Assembly: GCA_014621425.1 (NCBI GenBank)
Contig: JAANBB010000027.1
Span: forward strand, 124,138 to 188,137
DNA: 64,000 nucleotides
From: Cylindrodendrum hubeiense
Lineage: Eukaryota > Ascomycota > Sordariomycetes > Hypocreales > Nectriaceae
Reading direction: 5' to 3'
Shown here in pieces: positions 10,443 to 21,096 of the stretch. Numbering within the stretch: position 1 is the stretch's first letter; each line of letters begins with the position of its first letter. Made by a program: the position numbers and the translations under genes. The notes beneath the pieces are model-generated. The model saw only the letters and a program-made list of their open reading frames with translations. It did no database searches and was not told where the DNA came from.

Positions 10443-13400
10443 ATGGCGTCTCTAACCATGCTAGCACTTCTTCTTTTCCTCCCTTCCTCCGTAATGGCAC
10501 AGTTTGGGTCCTCCAATGAAACTGGTTTCTGGCAAGACTTCACCAATAACTTGGCGACAGACCTTGCGCCAATTATCGCCCTCTTTGGCGAACAGACCAC
10601 AAAGCAATTCCTGAGCGAGTCAACCACCTTTCTGGATACCATCGTTTTTGCTGTCGGACCGCTTGGAATTCTCACCGCCGTTATCTCCTGCATTCGAGTC
10701 GCCGGTAGCCCGTTCCTCAAATCATTTGTAGGAAGGGCCCGCGAGCCTCAAGGAGTGGCAGAGATTGAGCTCTGCTCCTCCACCAGTGAAAGTGTTTCTG
10801 AACTTTGGTCAAATGGCGGCATCTGTCGCGTGTTCGGCCGCCCCAAGATCCTCGAGTTCATCTATCGCGAGCCGACCAACCCAAAGGAGTATTACCCTGA
10901 GGTTGACCCCTCCGGTAATGAGATACCGGCAACATGTGGCATCAAATCAACCAGAGAGTTTTTCGAGAGCCTAGAGTCCGAGCCATTAGCCCCACCTGAT
11001 CCCAGACAACGCCCTACAATAGACACCAATGGCAAAGGTAGCGAGTCCGATGCAGAAGGAGTGAAGACTGCAGAGCAAGCGAGTTCAATCCCCATGCAGC
11101 ATTGGAAAGCCGTCTCGTCGTTCGAGATTCTCTATTCTCCACTGTCAAGCATATTTTCAAATAATCATCGAAAAACAAGCACACCCAAGACAAAAGAAAG
11201 TCCAAAGACCCAACCATTGATGCAATCCCAAAATACACCCGACCTTGAGAAGGGCGTCGCCCCGATCCCCAGCAAAGGCCCCGGTGTAGATCAAGGCCAG
11301 TCGCAAGACCAGCCTCAGACCCGGCCTCAGACTCAGACTCAGACCCTGGGCCAGACGACTCAAAGTAATGCCCAAAGTGGGACACCGAGGCAGATTCAGA
11401 CCCAAGACCAGACACAGACTCAAAGTCAACCCGGAAGCCAGACTCAGACCGAGGACAAGAATCAGACTCAGGGCCAAACCCAAACCCACACCCAGACTCA
11501 GACCAAAGTTGAGAACCGGACTCAGGGCCAAATGACCAAAAGCCAACTTCAAACTCAGACTCAAGGCGACGGTCAAAAAGGAAACATAAAAGATGCCAGA
11601 GCGGCAGAATTTGCCCCGTTTCCAAACCTTGCTTTGAACATCAGAGTACCCAAGTCATCCATAGCAATGGCGTGGCTATGGCTTGCAGCTATAATCGGGG
11701 TTGCCGCACAGGCTGGCATTTTCATCTACGCATGGTGGGCTGTCTTTGTCAAAAAAGGCTTTTATGATGATGGGAAGCTCCCTGGCAATAAGACATTCTT
11801 TTGGTTCACCATTGCCGGAACAGTTTCGCTCGTCATCGGGATGGGTATATCTGCTAACGTCATTGACCGTACCTCTAGAGAGCGGAGGTTCAGGTCTTCC
11901 GATGGCAACGGAACTCGTATGTTCTGGCTGCAGCCCAGCGGGCAGCGTATTGGTGACCAGGAATTCGACGGATTTGCATACGATGAGACGAAGACCGAGT
12001 ACATCACATCCTGGAAGACAGACGCGACCAAGTCGGCTCCGCAGGGGCTCGTCTGGCTCGCAGTCTTTCTTTCAATGGCGGGTTGGGCGATACAGTTCAT
12101 TGGACTCCGCGGCGTACACGGGACTATTTCTCTCTATCAGCTCGGAACGACAATTTTTATGTCCATCCTTCGAGCGATATTACGTAGCCATCGCACCACG
12201 CCGGAAAACCACCTCAAGCCTGGGAACAAGGATATCGAAGGGCACGAGCTCGACTGGCAGGCACTCCGATTTGCGAATGACAGTGAACAGTCGCATGAAA
12301 AAGAACAAGGTAAGAGGCCCTATTGTGACGTATTATTGCACCCTGTGTTCCATATTGACCATGCATCTATACAGACCTACTCTGGCTCATCGACAGCCGA
12401 GATGCACCGACGTTTCCGAGAAACTCAAGGTATGCACATGGTCTGGACTCCAAGATTGCACCCACTGCCAACGCATTCTTCATATGGGACAACGATGAAT
12501 CCAGGCAGATGGCGACCAGCATCATTCAGTGGATTGACACCAAAGAATCTGCGTACTGGTCAGATAAAAACGGAACAACAATGATCTTAAATGCCGCGAG
12601 AGCCATCAGGGATTGGAAAAATGAAAGCCAGAACAGTTTACCACAACCAGCGTCAAGAATAATGCGAATCCGTACTCGGCTAGCGCTCCTGACCAACCAG
12701 CCGCCATACCAAGAATGGGAGGGTGAGGCTCGAGACACAGCAATGCGGCTAAAGATGGCATTACAGAAAGCTGCGGAACTATTCGTCTCAGCTCGTCTGT
12801 TCTCCGATGGACGCACAAACCGTTCTGCCGCATCCATTGTGTGGTCGACAACTTGTCAACTGGTAGACGGCGGGGCCGGCACAGTCCCTATAGGGGAGAT
12901 GCCCATCTGTTTCCACATGATTCGAACGAGCGACAGCTGGTCTATTGACGAACATCAGCTGGAGGCTGTTTTGGGGCTATGGTCGTGGTCTTTTCGCAGG
13001 CGGTCCCCCGAGAACAAGGAAAGTACAGGACCAAATCGCAAGCCATTGGCCATGACTCCCGGAAGAAGCATAAACACCAGGGTTTTGCTCCAGCAGCGTT
13101 GGGGGTTACGGGTTCAAGAACTCCAAAACATGAGCTTGCCAAGTGGCGAGTTCAGCAACCTGTCCGTTCCCACGCTGATGTCACTACGTCCTGCCGAGTC
13201 TAATCCTTCAGAAAACAAAGTGAAAGGATCGCCAGTCATCTTATCCATTGACGCCAAGAGTTCGATTCTAAGCCTAATGGCTCAGGATATTTTTACCATC
13301 TTTCTAGAGCGTATCAGTCTACTTATGGAGTCTGGACTTCACGAGGTTCTGTCGCCGGAAATTAAGGTGTCAAATGCTCGACGAGCCTCGCTCATTGATG

Positions 13401-14776
13401 ATCTGGCGGGAATACTTGTCTCGGAGCGCTTAGCCACGACTGATGAAGCCCTTATGACAATCGTTCCAGGTCTCTACCGAGGCCTTGAGGTCATAGAACC
13501 TGGCAATCAGTTACCTCTTCGTCTGATTTCCCACGCCGACTCACTCAAGCGGCAGAATAAATTCGAAGAGAGCAAGAGGGCGATCCTAGGAAGCCTACAA
13601 ACCGGAACACCCCGTATCCGGGTTCTTGCTCTTAAGATATTGTGCGAAATTCACCGATCCGAATGTAGATGGATGGTCCATCAGCCTTTAGTGCTTACCA
13701 AGTTGGAGTTTCAGGCGCGAATTGTTGCAATGCGAGAGGATTGGTTGCGATATCCGTTTGAGGACTCATGTAGAGAGACACTGTTTTCAACTTATGATTG
13801 TGTACTCAAGTGGTTCCAGGATTCACTGTACAAACCTCTGAGTTGGGAAAGGCCTTTCTTGACACCAGTTGCCAGCCTCCGTAAGCATCGACCACTGCCA
13901 CTAGACGAAGGATCTTTCGAAGGCTTCAAGCTGGATGCCCCTGAGGAATACAATGAGTGGAAATTGGAAGCTCTGGCTTTAACTCTGGTGGAAAATTACG
14001 ACATTGGCGCCTCAAAAATTGAAATTCGAAGGTTGCTGTTACGATGGGGAATTGAATCGGGCTGCACCGGGTTGATTGAAGATATCTGGACTGCAGAACA
14101 AAGCCTTGGCGATGAGGAAAGTGCGTTTAGCGGAGGATCTGATGAGTTGTTTTGGGCGGTCAGTCTTCGAACCGCCAACCAGGATATGATGAGCACAATC
14201 CTATTTTTGGTCAACGTGGCGCAAGTATCTGCCACTGAGCTGCCAAAGCTCGATGCTGAACAGCTCGAGGAACGATGGGCAACAAGTCAACGATGGGATT
14301 TCGTCAAAGAGTTATACAAATCGACGCCGAGAACCCCACTAACGGTGCTATCAGCTGACACGAATGGATTGGAGCTTGTGCAGTTGATCACACAATCGCC
14401 GATTAAGAGCCTTGATGGTCTGCCCTACGCAGTACTTGCAGCTACTGAAACAGGAAGCTTGGAGACGGTGGACTACCTATACACGAGAGTCGGATTATGG
14501 ATCGCGAATTCATTCGTGGAAAAGTCTCCGGTTGAGCTGTTTCAACTGCTATGCCTCGCATCAAGGTGGGGTCTCAAGAGCTGTGTCGAGGTAACATTGA
14601 GGCGTCAATGGTTCTCAATGCTTGGAGGTGGCTTTCGCAATGAAGAGATTCAGCAAGCAATTTGGGAAGCGCGCGAAGGGCTCCCAGTCCACTATTTGCA
14701 AAGGGCCGAAGGCGAGTTTCATGCGGATAGAGTTGGGGTTGTGGCACTGCTCGAAGGGGCCTTGAGGAGAGCGTAA
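10443..14776 (+). CDS. Large multi-pass membrane protein with Gln/Thr-rich repeat, 1,397 aa
   Basis: Three exons, join(10443..12309,12375..12429,12505..14776), introns 65 and 75 bases; phase closes at 1,398 codons. I start at the ATG at 10443 because it opens a good signal peptide (MASLTMLALLLFLPSSVMA). Next comes a conserved N-terminal block I know from unnamed fungal membrane proteins: FWQDFTNNLATDLAPI, LFGEQTTKQFLSESTTF, then GPLGILTAVISCIRV, CSSTSESVSELW and VFGRPKILEF. Residues about 285-380 are a Q/T-rich repeat. Three or four membrane spans follow (for example LWLAAIIGVAAQAGIFIY and FFWFTIAGTVSLVIGMG). The second half is soluble and helical, with LLWLIDSRDAPTFP crossing both introns and an ankyrin-like C-terminus. 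No function is known to me. Relatives are common in fungal accessory regions. Same orientation as the kelch gene 3 kb downstream. Confidence 0.85.
11300..11575 (+). repeat. Degenerate CAGACT/CAGACC (Gln-Thr) repeat tract
   Basis: A coding minisatellite built on CAGACTCAGACC-like hexamers, encoding alternating QT, QTQ and QSQ words interrupted by G, D, N and K residues. It lies between the conserved N-terminal block and the membrane spans, where a flexible linker is expected. Confidence 0.85.
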
Positions 14777-15515
14777 TCCTAACTACTTCGCATTGCAATT
14801 TCATCAGCCAAAAGGACGATGGTGAATGGAAATTATTAGATTTCCGATTCGTAAATCGCTGTCCGCTTCTTCAAGGGCGTGCTGTTGCGAAGGACGCCGT
14901 CAAAATAAATTTTACTTGACAATTCAACATTTTAAACACAACTCTTCAGTGGTTGGCCAGAGGATAAGGACCCAAACATATTGCGGTCAAGCTTGCTGTT
15001 TGCTAAGGTAGGAGGTAGTAGTGTTCTACAAAATCTTAGGATTGTGCTTTTATCTGACCTGATGATGATGCCGTTCCCGATGTTGAAGAGACTAAGAAAT
15101 GGGATGGTGTTGTATGAATCGCGACCGAAGCTGTAATTACGGGCTTATGTTACAAGGAGATGAGAAATCCGGCAACAGGCATGATTGTCACAGCCTTGGA
15201 TACTCGCGCATCCAAGCACTTCACCCACCACGATATTTGGGCCCCCGTGGATTGTCGCGTATCCATACTCTCAGGCAGTGTAGTGGGCAGCACGTGGATT
15301 CCTGCGTATTCACACTGAGACACACCCAGCACTGTGTTGGGCGTCCGTGGATGCGAGAGTATCCACGCTGGGGTAGACTGGAGTGAGGAGCCCGTAGGTT
15401 CTCGCGCATCTACGCATACCTCAGCTGTTCAAAGGCCGGCTCCAGCGATGACCAAAACCACGAGACTCTCTATTCCTGTAGATTGGCAAAAAGATACCAA
15501 AAAGGCCAAAAAAAA
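14777..15515. other. Intergenic region with a cluster of imperfect GTGGAT/ATCCA repeats
   Basis: No gene is supported. From about 15185 to 15420 the words CGTGGAT and GCG(C/T)ATCCA recur several times in direct and inverted order (for example near 15197, 15247, 15291, 15341, 15357). The repeats are too diverged to give a clean unit length. They could form hairpins or be a decayed minisatellite. Confidence 0.4.
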
Positions 15516-15634
15516 ACATACAACAGTGGGGATTCCCCGGTCGTCACCGACCCGAGTACTAATCCACCGCTTCTCAGCTTGACTAGGGGAGAGCGGACGG
15601 GATCCCGTATTTTCTAAGAGCTATGGTCGTATGT
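15516..15634 (-). rRNA. 5S ribosomal RNA, copy 2
   Basis: 119-nt minus-strand gene with the same ends (ACATACGACC...TTGTATGT) and core boxes as copy 1, differing at four positions, two in the GGGGATTCC arm and two near the ATTAG loop. It is followed by a T-run (plus-strand As 15508-15516). The similarity to copy 1 stops at the gene ends, so the two loci are independent insertions of the gene, not a larger duplication. Confidence 0.9.
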
Positions 15635-17624
15635 GCTGGTTGAGGCGCAAACACAGGTCGTGAACACAGCGCGTTTAGTGTGGCGGTATGTCTTGTTAGG
15701 GTGTCACCTGACCGATTCCGATGATCAACACCTTCCCAAGTCCAGTTGTTTCACGACAAGCGAGGAGGGGTTTAAGCGTTGATTTTATTCAGTCTGGCCC
15801 AGGTGGCCATAAAGACGTGTTGAGTGAGATGTAGTTGAATGAATAATCTGGTATTTGGTAAGAGAGCCTGGTGGGAAGGTTTGGAGCATCATCGACCTTT
15901 TCTTGTAAATCCTATCTCTGACACTATTAATCGCACTTGTCATCCTCTCCGTCAAAATCCCAATCATGAGCGGAGTCGGGTTGGATGGCATAATAATACA
16001 ATATGTAAGGATGTAGTATGTATAACACAGTAACCAAAGAATATTCTTCTATCTGTTAATCATGAATGAGGAGACATGACAATACTGTTCAAACGCCTCT
16101 TTCAATAAGTAGTCTCACCATGTCTCATAGCCATAATTAATACGCGATCAACAAACGAGTTAACAGAATGTAGACCCAGGATTTCCCCACCATCCCAAAG
16201 GTAAACTAATTGAATAATCCACGGTATATATACCTCCACGACGATGCTTTTGCTGTTTCCTTCACCGCTCTTGAAGAGGCTCAACCTGTACTAGTTATAC
16301 CATCACCTGCACAAAACGAGGCTGCGACACTTTCAGGAATGGCGGTCTGGGCTTGGCTCATTCTGCGGCTGTGGTGGGGACGGTTACCACCTCCGACAGT
16401 ACATTTCCAGTGTTTGTGATTTCACGACTGGACTTGCTGTTTTGAATAGAGGCAAAGTATATTTCTTCACCAAAATACAATAAAGAATAAATATCTCGGA
16501 GTTTTTATTCACGCCATTACTGTACTGGAATCGTTACTGATGAGGGGCAGCAATCAACACTGGACAATACAGATGCAGTGTTCTTCGTGTTAGGTATCTT
16601 TGGCTGACGCCTCCCTCGTCCATGGCGTACAGGATGTGCAGGTGACCCCCTACGCCAAGGCAGAGTTAAACAGAAGGAAGCAGATGGCGTCAGTAGTATG
16701 GTCAGCCGCAGCCAGCCAAAGCAAAGATTATCGGCCACGTAAGACAGGAGCCCTACTAGTTGTATTCACAGCGGACGGTGAGAATGGTCTTTGGCACATC
16801 CGTTTACCATTTCTCGCGACCGCGCTATGCAGTCGACCTTATTTCTAAGCTTAATGGAGGCTGCGGAGGTGGAGCCGCCACGGACCGTTAATCCAGCCTT
16901 GTGGCGGCCCATTATGATCACGCCTTGATTACGTTTGCCACCTGAGACAGAGGATTGTCAGCTGTGCATGCAACCAGCCCCCTCCCCGTTGCTGACTAGT
17001 GCTCAAAATTGTGGCGGTGATATATCTTACGCTCGGTACAAGGGAATCCTTGATGTCTTAACTGCCAGCACATGGGCGGCCGCGCGGAGTTGTGAATATG
17101 CACTGCATGCCTATTCGGCAAGAGCCTTTCGGGTGCATTCAATCAAAGAAAGCTCTTATTCTGATTGGGCTCATCCGGGGCGTCTTTTAGAAAGGATCAA
17201 TACTTTCCATCACAATCACAGGTGCCAAGATGAGGCTGAGGTATCCATACCCAAAGTACTCATGCAGTGCACATCTCTAAGCCCTGTAGCCGACGGTCAA
17301 ACAAGGTGGCTGGCGGTCTTGGCAATTCAAAAGGACGCGTCCATTGAACGCCTCGCCCCCAGCTTGCGAGCGCCAGCAGCATGTATGTTTCTGCGGCACT
17401 TATACAATTGGTCAAAGAATCTTAATTTACAATCTTACCGCAGCACTCAGCCGAGTGGCGTTGTCGTGCAAAAAACAACTTTGGACCGGTGTGGAGCAAT
17501 CTAATCCTGGCGTCGTGTTCCATCAGGCTGTGAGGGGTTGATTCAAATTGGCGGTTCCCCTAAGAGGTGCTGACGGGAGTTCTGTTCTTTCTCAAATCTC
17601 TTCGTAGCTTCATCAGGACCAGTG
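15635..17624. other. Gene-poor interval before the kelch gene
   Basis: About 2 kb without a gene I can support. The open frame at 16935-17504 begins at a non-ATG codon, has no recognisable motif and shows no bias. Short frames at 16517-16848 overlap on both strands. The final 100 bases are the 5' UTR of the kelch gene. Confidence 0.4.
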
Positions 17625-19730
17625 ATGAAGTGTCTAGCGGAGCATTTGGTCGCGTCCATGCCGGCCTTGACCAACGTGCCGCACTGGCTGGGCAGCCAAA
17701 GGCAAACGCTGTTTTCGCTATTATTGTTGCTCGCGATCAATCGAGTTGCCGCCGATAATCCCAAGGAAGACTTCTGTCGGAGATTCTCACACCAGTCGAC
17801 CGTCATTGATGACAAGCTGTACATCGACGGTGGATGGGTCAACTACGAAGACTTTCCACAATCCCACGAAACCCATGGCAGTATGTGCACTCATCGGGGC
17901 GTTATCTCGGCTTTAACTATAGCACAATGAAGTGATGTGACATTGGCTAACTCGAAAATGCAGATACTTGGCTAGGATATCACGATCTCAATGAACTCGA
18001 GTCCTTCAAAGGCAACCTCTGGCCCGATTTCAACATTGAGTTGAACAAGAACGACAGGTAATGAAGGCCCCCCAACCCCCCGGGTCATAATTTGTATACT
18101 GACATTTTGACCCCGTAGCATACCATCGGTGGCTGGCGGCGTTCTATGGCCCGATTCCGTTAATAAGAGGTTCTACCTTTTCGGCGGCGAGCGACTGACC
18201 GGATTTCCAGGAGAGTCCTACCACCTCCTGAGCTACGATATAATAAACGACCAGTGGGATGACTTTGGCGAGCCTGACGTTAGCCCTGCGCCGGAAATCC
18301 CCGCCTTTGGTGCCGGCGTCGGTGTATCAGAGACGGGCATGGGTTATTACTACGGAGGATGGATCAGCAATACCTCGATGAGCGGCTGGTCCAAAGACCG
18401 AACAATGAGTTCGACCTTCTACTCGTACGGGTACGATACCGGCGAATTCGAGAGAGCAGCCGCTCCAGATGATCATCCAAGAGCTGAAGGTGGAATGGTG
18501 TGGATCCCAGCTGGCGACACATTCGGACTGCTGGTTTATATGGGAGGTCTTGTCAGTCCGTATGACAACGACACAACGACACAACGACTCCCCAACCGCT
18601 CGACGAGATTTTTGTCTATGATACCCAAGACGATCGATGGTCGATGCAGAAGGCAACAGGAGATATTCCCCAAAACAGACGGCAGTTCTGTGTCGACGTC
18701 GCGTGGGCAGAGGATAAATCAAGTTTCAACATGTAGGTGTTGAACGATATTCCCAAATCATACAAGACTACAGGTACTAACAGGAAAAAACAGTTACCTT
18801 TGGGGAGGCCTCGCCGCGTACCCTCCCTTGACGAACGTCACCGCATACAGCGACATATACGTCCTGACTCTGCCATCTTTCACCTGGGTCAAGGCTTTTC
18901 CCGACTATGAAGGAAACTACACGCTGGAGGATAATGGCAAATACGGCTCCACTTGCAACATGGTCAAGAACATGTCGCAATTCTTCGTCATCGGTGGCAA
19001 CTACACATATTCCGGGAACGACAAGTGCGACGACAAATGGTGGGGGGTGCACAACCTCTGGACCGGCACGTCCCAAAACGCCGGCGACAACGTGACGTGG
19101 TGGGATCTGTACAACCCCGACGTCACCAGCAACGCCGTCCCGGAGATCGTCTACAACGTAACCGGCGGAGACAAGAACGGCAGCGCTACGGCCACGGCGC
19201 CCGAGGACGGCTTCGACTCGGGCAACACGCTACTGGCTATACTGATGACCCGGAAGTCGTCGATCCCGGAGCGCACGGCGAGCCGCGCAACCTCCAGCGC
19301 AACCGGCTCGTCAGTCCCGGAGCCAGAGACTGGAAGTAAATCGAAGCTCAGCACCGGGGCCATCGTCGGCATTGCGATTGGCGGCGCTGTGGTCCTGGCG
19401 ATCATCGTGTATGCATGGTACCTCTTCGGCAAGGGCGTCGTCCGACGTCGTGAGCAGCGGCGCCAGTCGCAAATGACACAGCAAACGCAGCAAACACAGC
19501 ACACGCAGCACGTCCAGCAAGCACATCACTCCTACTACGGCGGCAGCACCGTGGGAGCCCCAAGCGTCGTCAGCCCGCAATCACCTCCGGCACAGTGGAC
19601 CACGGCAACCAGTCCCGGAAGCCCGGATCTGCAACCCCCAGTGGCGCCTGCAGAGCTGCCCGCTGACAACGGCAATGGCATAATTGATCATAAGCGCACA
19701 GTGTCTCCAACCGGACACCCCATGCATTAA
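17625..19730 (+). CDS. Kelch-repeat type I membrane protein, frameshifted (about 630 aa if intact)
   Basis: Exons 17625..17880, 17964..18057, 18119..18732 and 18794..19730, introns 61-83 bases. An N-terminal signal region (TLFSLLLLLAINRVAA) leads into kelch-type blades: IDDKLYIDGG, RFYLFGG, GYYYGGW, LVYMGG, YLWGG, FFVIGG. After the propeller come a Ser/Thr-rich stalk, one membrane span (GAIVGIAIGGAVVLAIIVYA), a basic stop-transfer (RRREQRRQ) and a cytoplasmic tail with QTQQTQ words. The frame breaks in exon 3: three perfect copies of an 8-bp unit at 18565-18588 shift the reading so that the next blade (PLDEIFVYDT, DDRWSM) lies in another frame. The exon sum is 1,901 bases; without one unit it is divisible by three and gives 630 residues. 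It is probably a cell-surface or wall sensor-like protein. The start could be the Met at 17658. Confidence 0.8.
18565..18588 (+). repeat. Three perfect copies of an 8-bp unit inside the kelch coding exon
   Basis: Unit ACAACGAC repeated at 18565, 18573 and 18581. Because 8 is not a multiple of 3, each gain or loss of one unit switches the downstream reading frame. With the three copies present here the kelch frame is broken at about residue 265. Confidence 0.9.
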
Positions 19731-20376
19731 GCCTGTCCTCCCTTAGCTACTCCTAGCTGAGAGCCAGAAGCGCGTGTACACTAGTGAAGCCGCGCCAGGG
19801 TACTCACCACTATCAAGAGCGCTAGGATCATTTTCTTATTTTCATTTACGAGTTCACAGAATGTCACACGTTGACATGTATTTATGTAATAATGGATATA
19901 CTAGAATCAATGGTACTTGTTTCATGCCTTATGAATAAGGTGGAAGATGAAAAATTACACTATTGTAAATGGAACGTAGAATGTGTTACCGAGAGATTTG
20001 CAAATAGCCGACCCTCTTTGTTTTATTTCACGTGGCATGCGCAACAGACCCCCCCGCTGGGAATAAAAACTCAGAGACATCCTATACGAAGACAAGAAAT
20101 TCCATCGGGCTTTGAGTTACTCACACAAGAGGAGAGACACAGAAACTGTACGAGAAGGCAAGGTGATCGTGTGCCGTATGACCAAAATGTACAGGACTAC
20201 CCTAGAGCGCGACAGGGGTGGGTACCGTGAAATCCACCCCTCTTTACGCCACGCTCTCAGCCCTACCCAAAGCCACACTACAACTGTGATATTTTTGCCA
20301 CAGAGCCGCATCTGCCCAGCAATAATTTCAAGAACAATCCTCAAAGTGAATTCAGACCGCAAAAACTCCAAAAAAA
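19731..20376. other. Intergenic, 3' of the kelch gene
   Basis: The 3' UTR of the kelch gene is followed by AT-rich sequence. A small frame at 19871-20230 has no motif. No gene is supported. Confidence 0.4.
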
Positions 20377-20495
20377 ACATACAACAGCAGGGATTCGCTG
20401 GTCGTCACCGACCCAACTACTAATCCGCCGGTCGCCAGCTTATCTATGGGAGAGCGGACGGGATCCCGAGCTTTCTAGCGCCTATGGTCGTATGT
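20377..20495 (-). rRNA. 5S ribosomal RNA, copy 3 (second isotype)
   Basis: 119-nt minus-strand gene, ACATACGACCATAGGCGC to TGTTGTATGT, with a T-run terminator (plus-strand As 20370-20377). The core CGGGATCCCGTCCGCTCTC, the CATAGATAAGC box and TAGTAGTTGGGTCGGTGACG match the filamentous-ascomycete 5S pattern closely. It differs from copies 1 and 2 mainly in the helix II strands (GGCGCTAG with CTGGCGACC) and in the arm AGCGAATCCC. The paired positions change together, so it looks like a functional isotype and not a decayed copy. Confidence 0.93.
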
Positions 20496-21096
20496 GCTCG
20501 AAAGTTTTGACAACGCGTCTTTTATCCAGCGAGCGATAGGCCATGGGAGGTGGCAATACGGAGAGATGCTTGCCGAATCTGGCTTTATCCCTATAACAGA
20601 TACGATAACGTGTCCTGAGCAAAAAGAAAAACTACATCAACTCCACCGGTGCCGCGAGAGGGTCAGACTGTCATGTATGCATCCGCAATACCCCACCATG
20701 ACCATGAAAACCTCCGGAATCCCTGACCCTACTGCAGGTACCCCTTGTTAAGCTGGGGAACTTAGAGTGTCTCCGAGTGGTCGTCACGGAGAGTTTCTGG
20801 TTGAGAATCGGCACTAGCACTTGGGAAAGTTAGCACAAGAGATGCTGATCGGTTGTTGGGGACAATTAACCGTGCTCGAGGCAATCCGAATGACTCAATC
20901 TCTGATTAGGGCAATCCTCAAGGGAATTGTAAATGTGAAGTAAATTATATACTATAAATATCTATTGGAGAATAACTCCTCGTCGCTGTCTTCACAAATT
21001 CTGGGTATGTTCTAACGTAGACTATACATGATTCCTCATTAAAACTTTCACATTATCTTTTTCCACTGTAATGATGCCATGCTGTCACTACTCCCG
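20496..21096. other. Intergenic between 5S copy 3 and the Pth11-like gene
   Basis: This holds the upstream region of the 5S gene and the 3' region of the minus-strand gene ending at 21097. I see no supported gene. Confidence 0.4.

Noticed and set aside
11014..11625. Long minus-strand frames opposite the Gln/Thr repeat
   Set aside because: They are antisense shadows of the CAGAC repeat: Leu/Gly/Ser-rich repeats with no independent support.
15185..15420. CRISPR-like array
   Set aside because: Repeats are inverted and diverged with irregular spacing, and the organism is a fungus.
16935..17504. Plus-strand frame of 189 codons
   Set aside because: Opens at a non-ATG codon, shows no recognisable family or coherent composition.
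18540..18620. An intron as the cause of the kelch frame change
   Set aside because: No GT..AG pair of workable length spans the point where the frame changes, whereas the 8-bp repeat explains it exactly.
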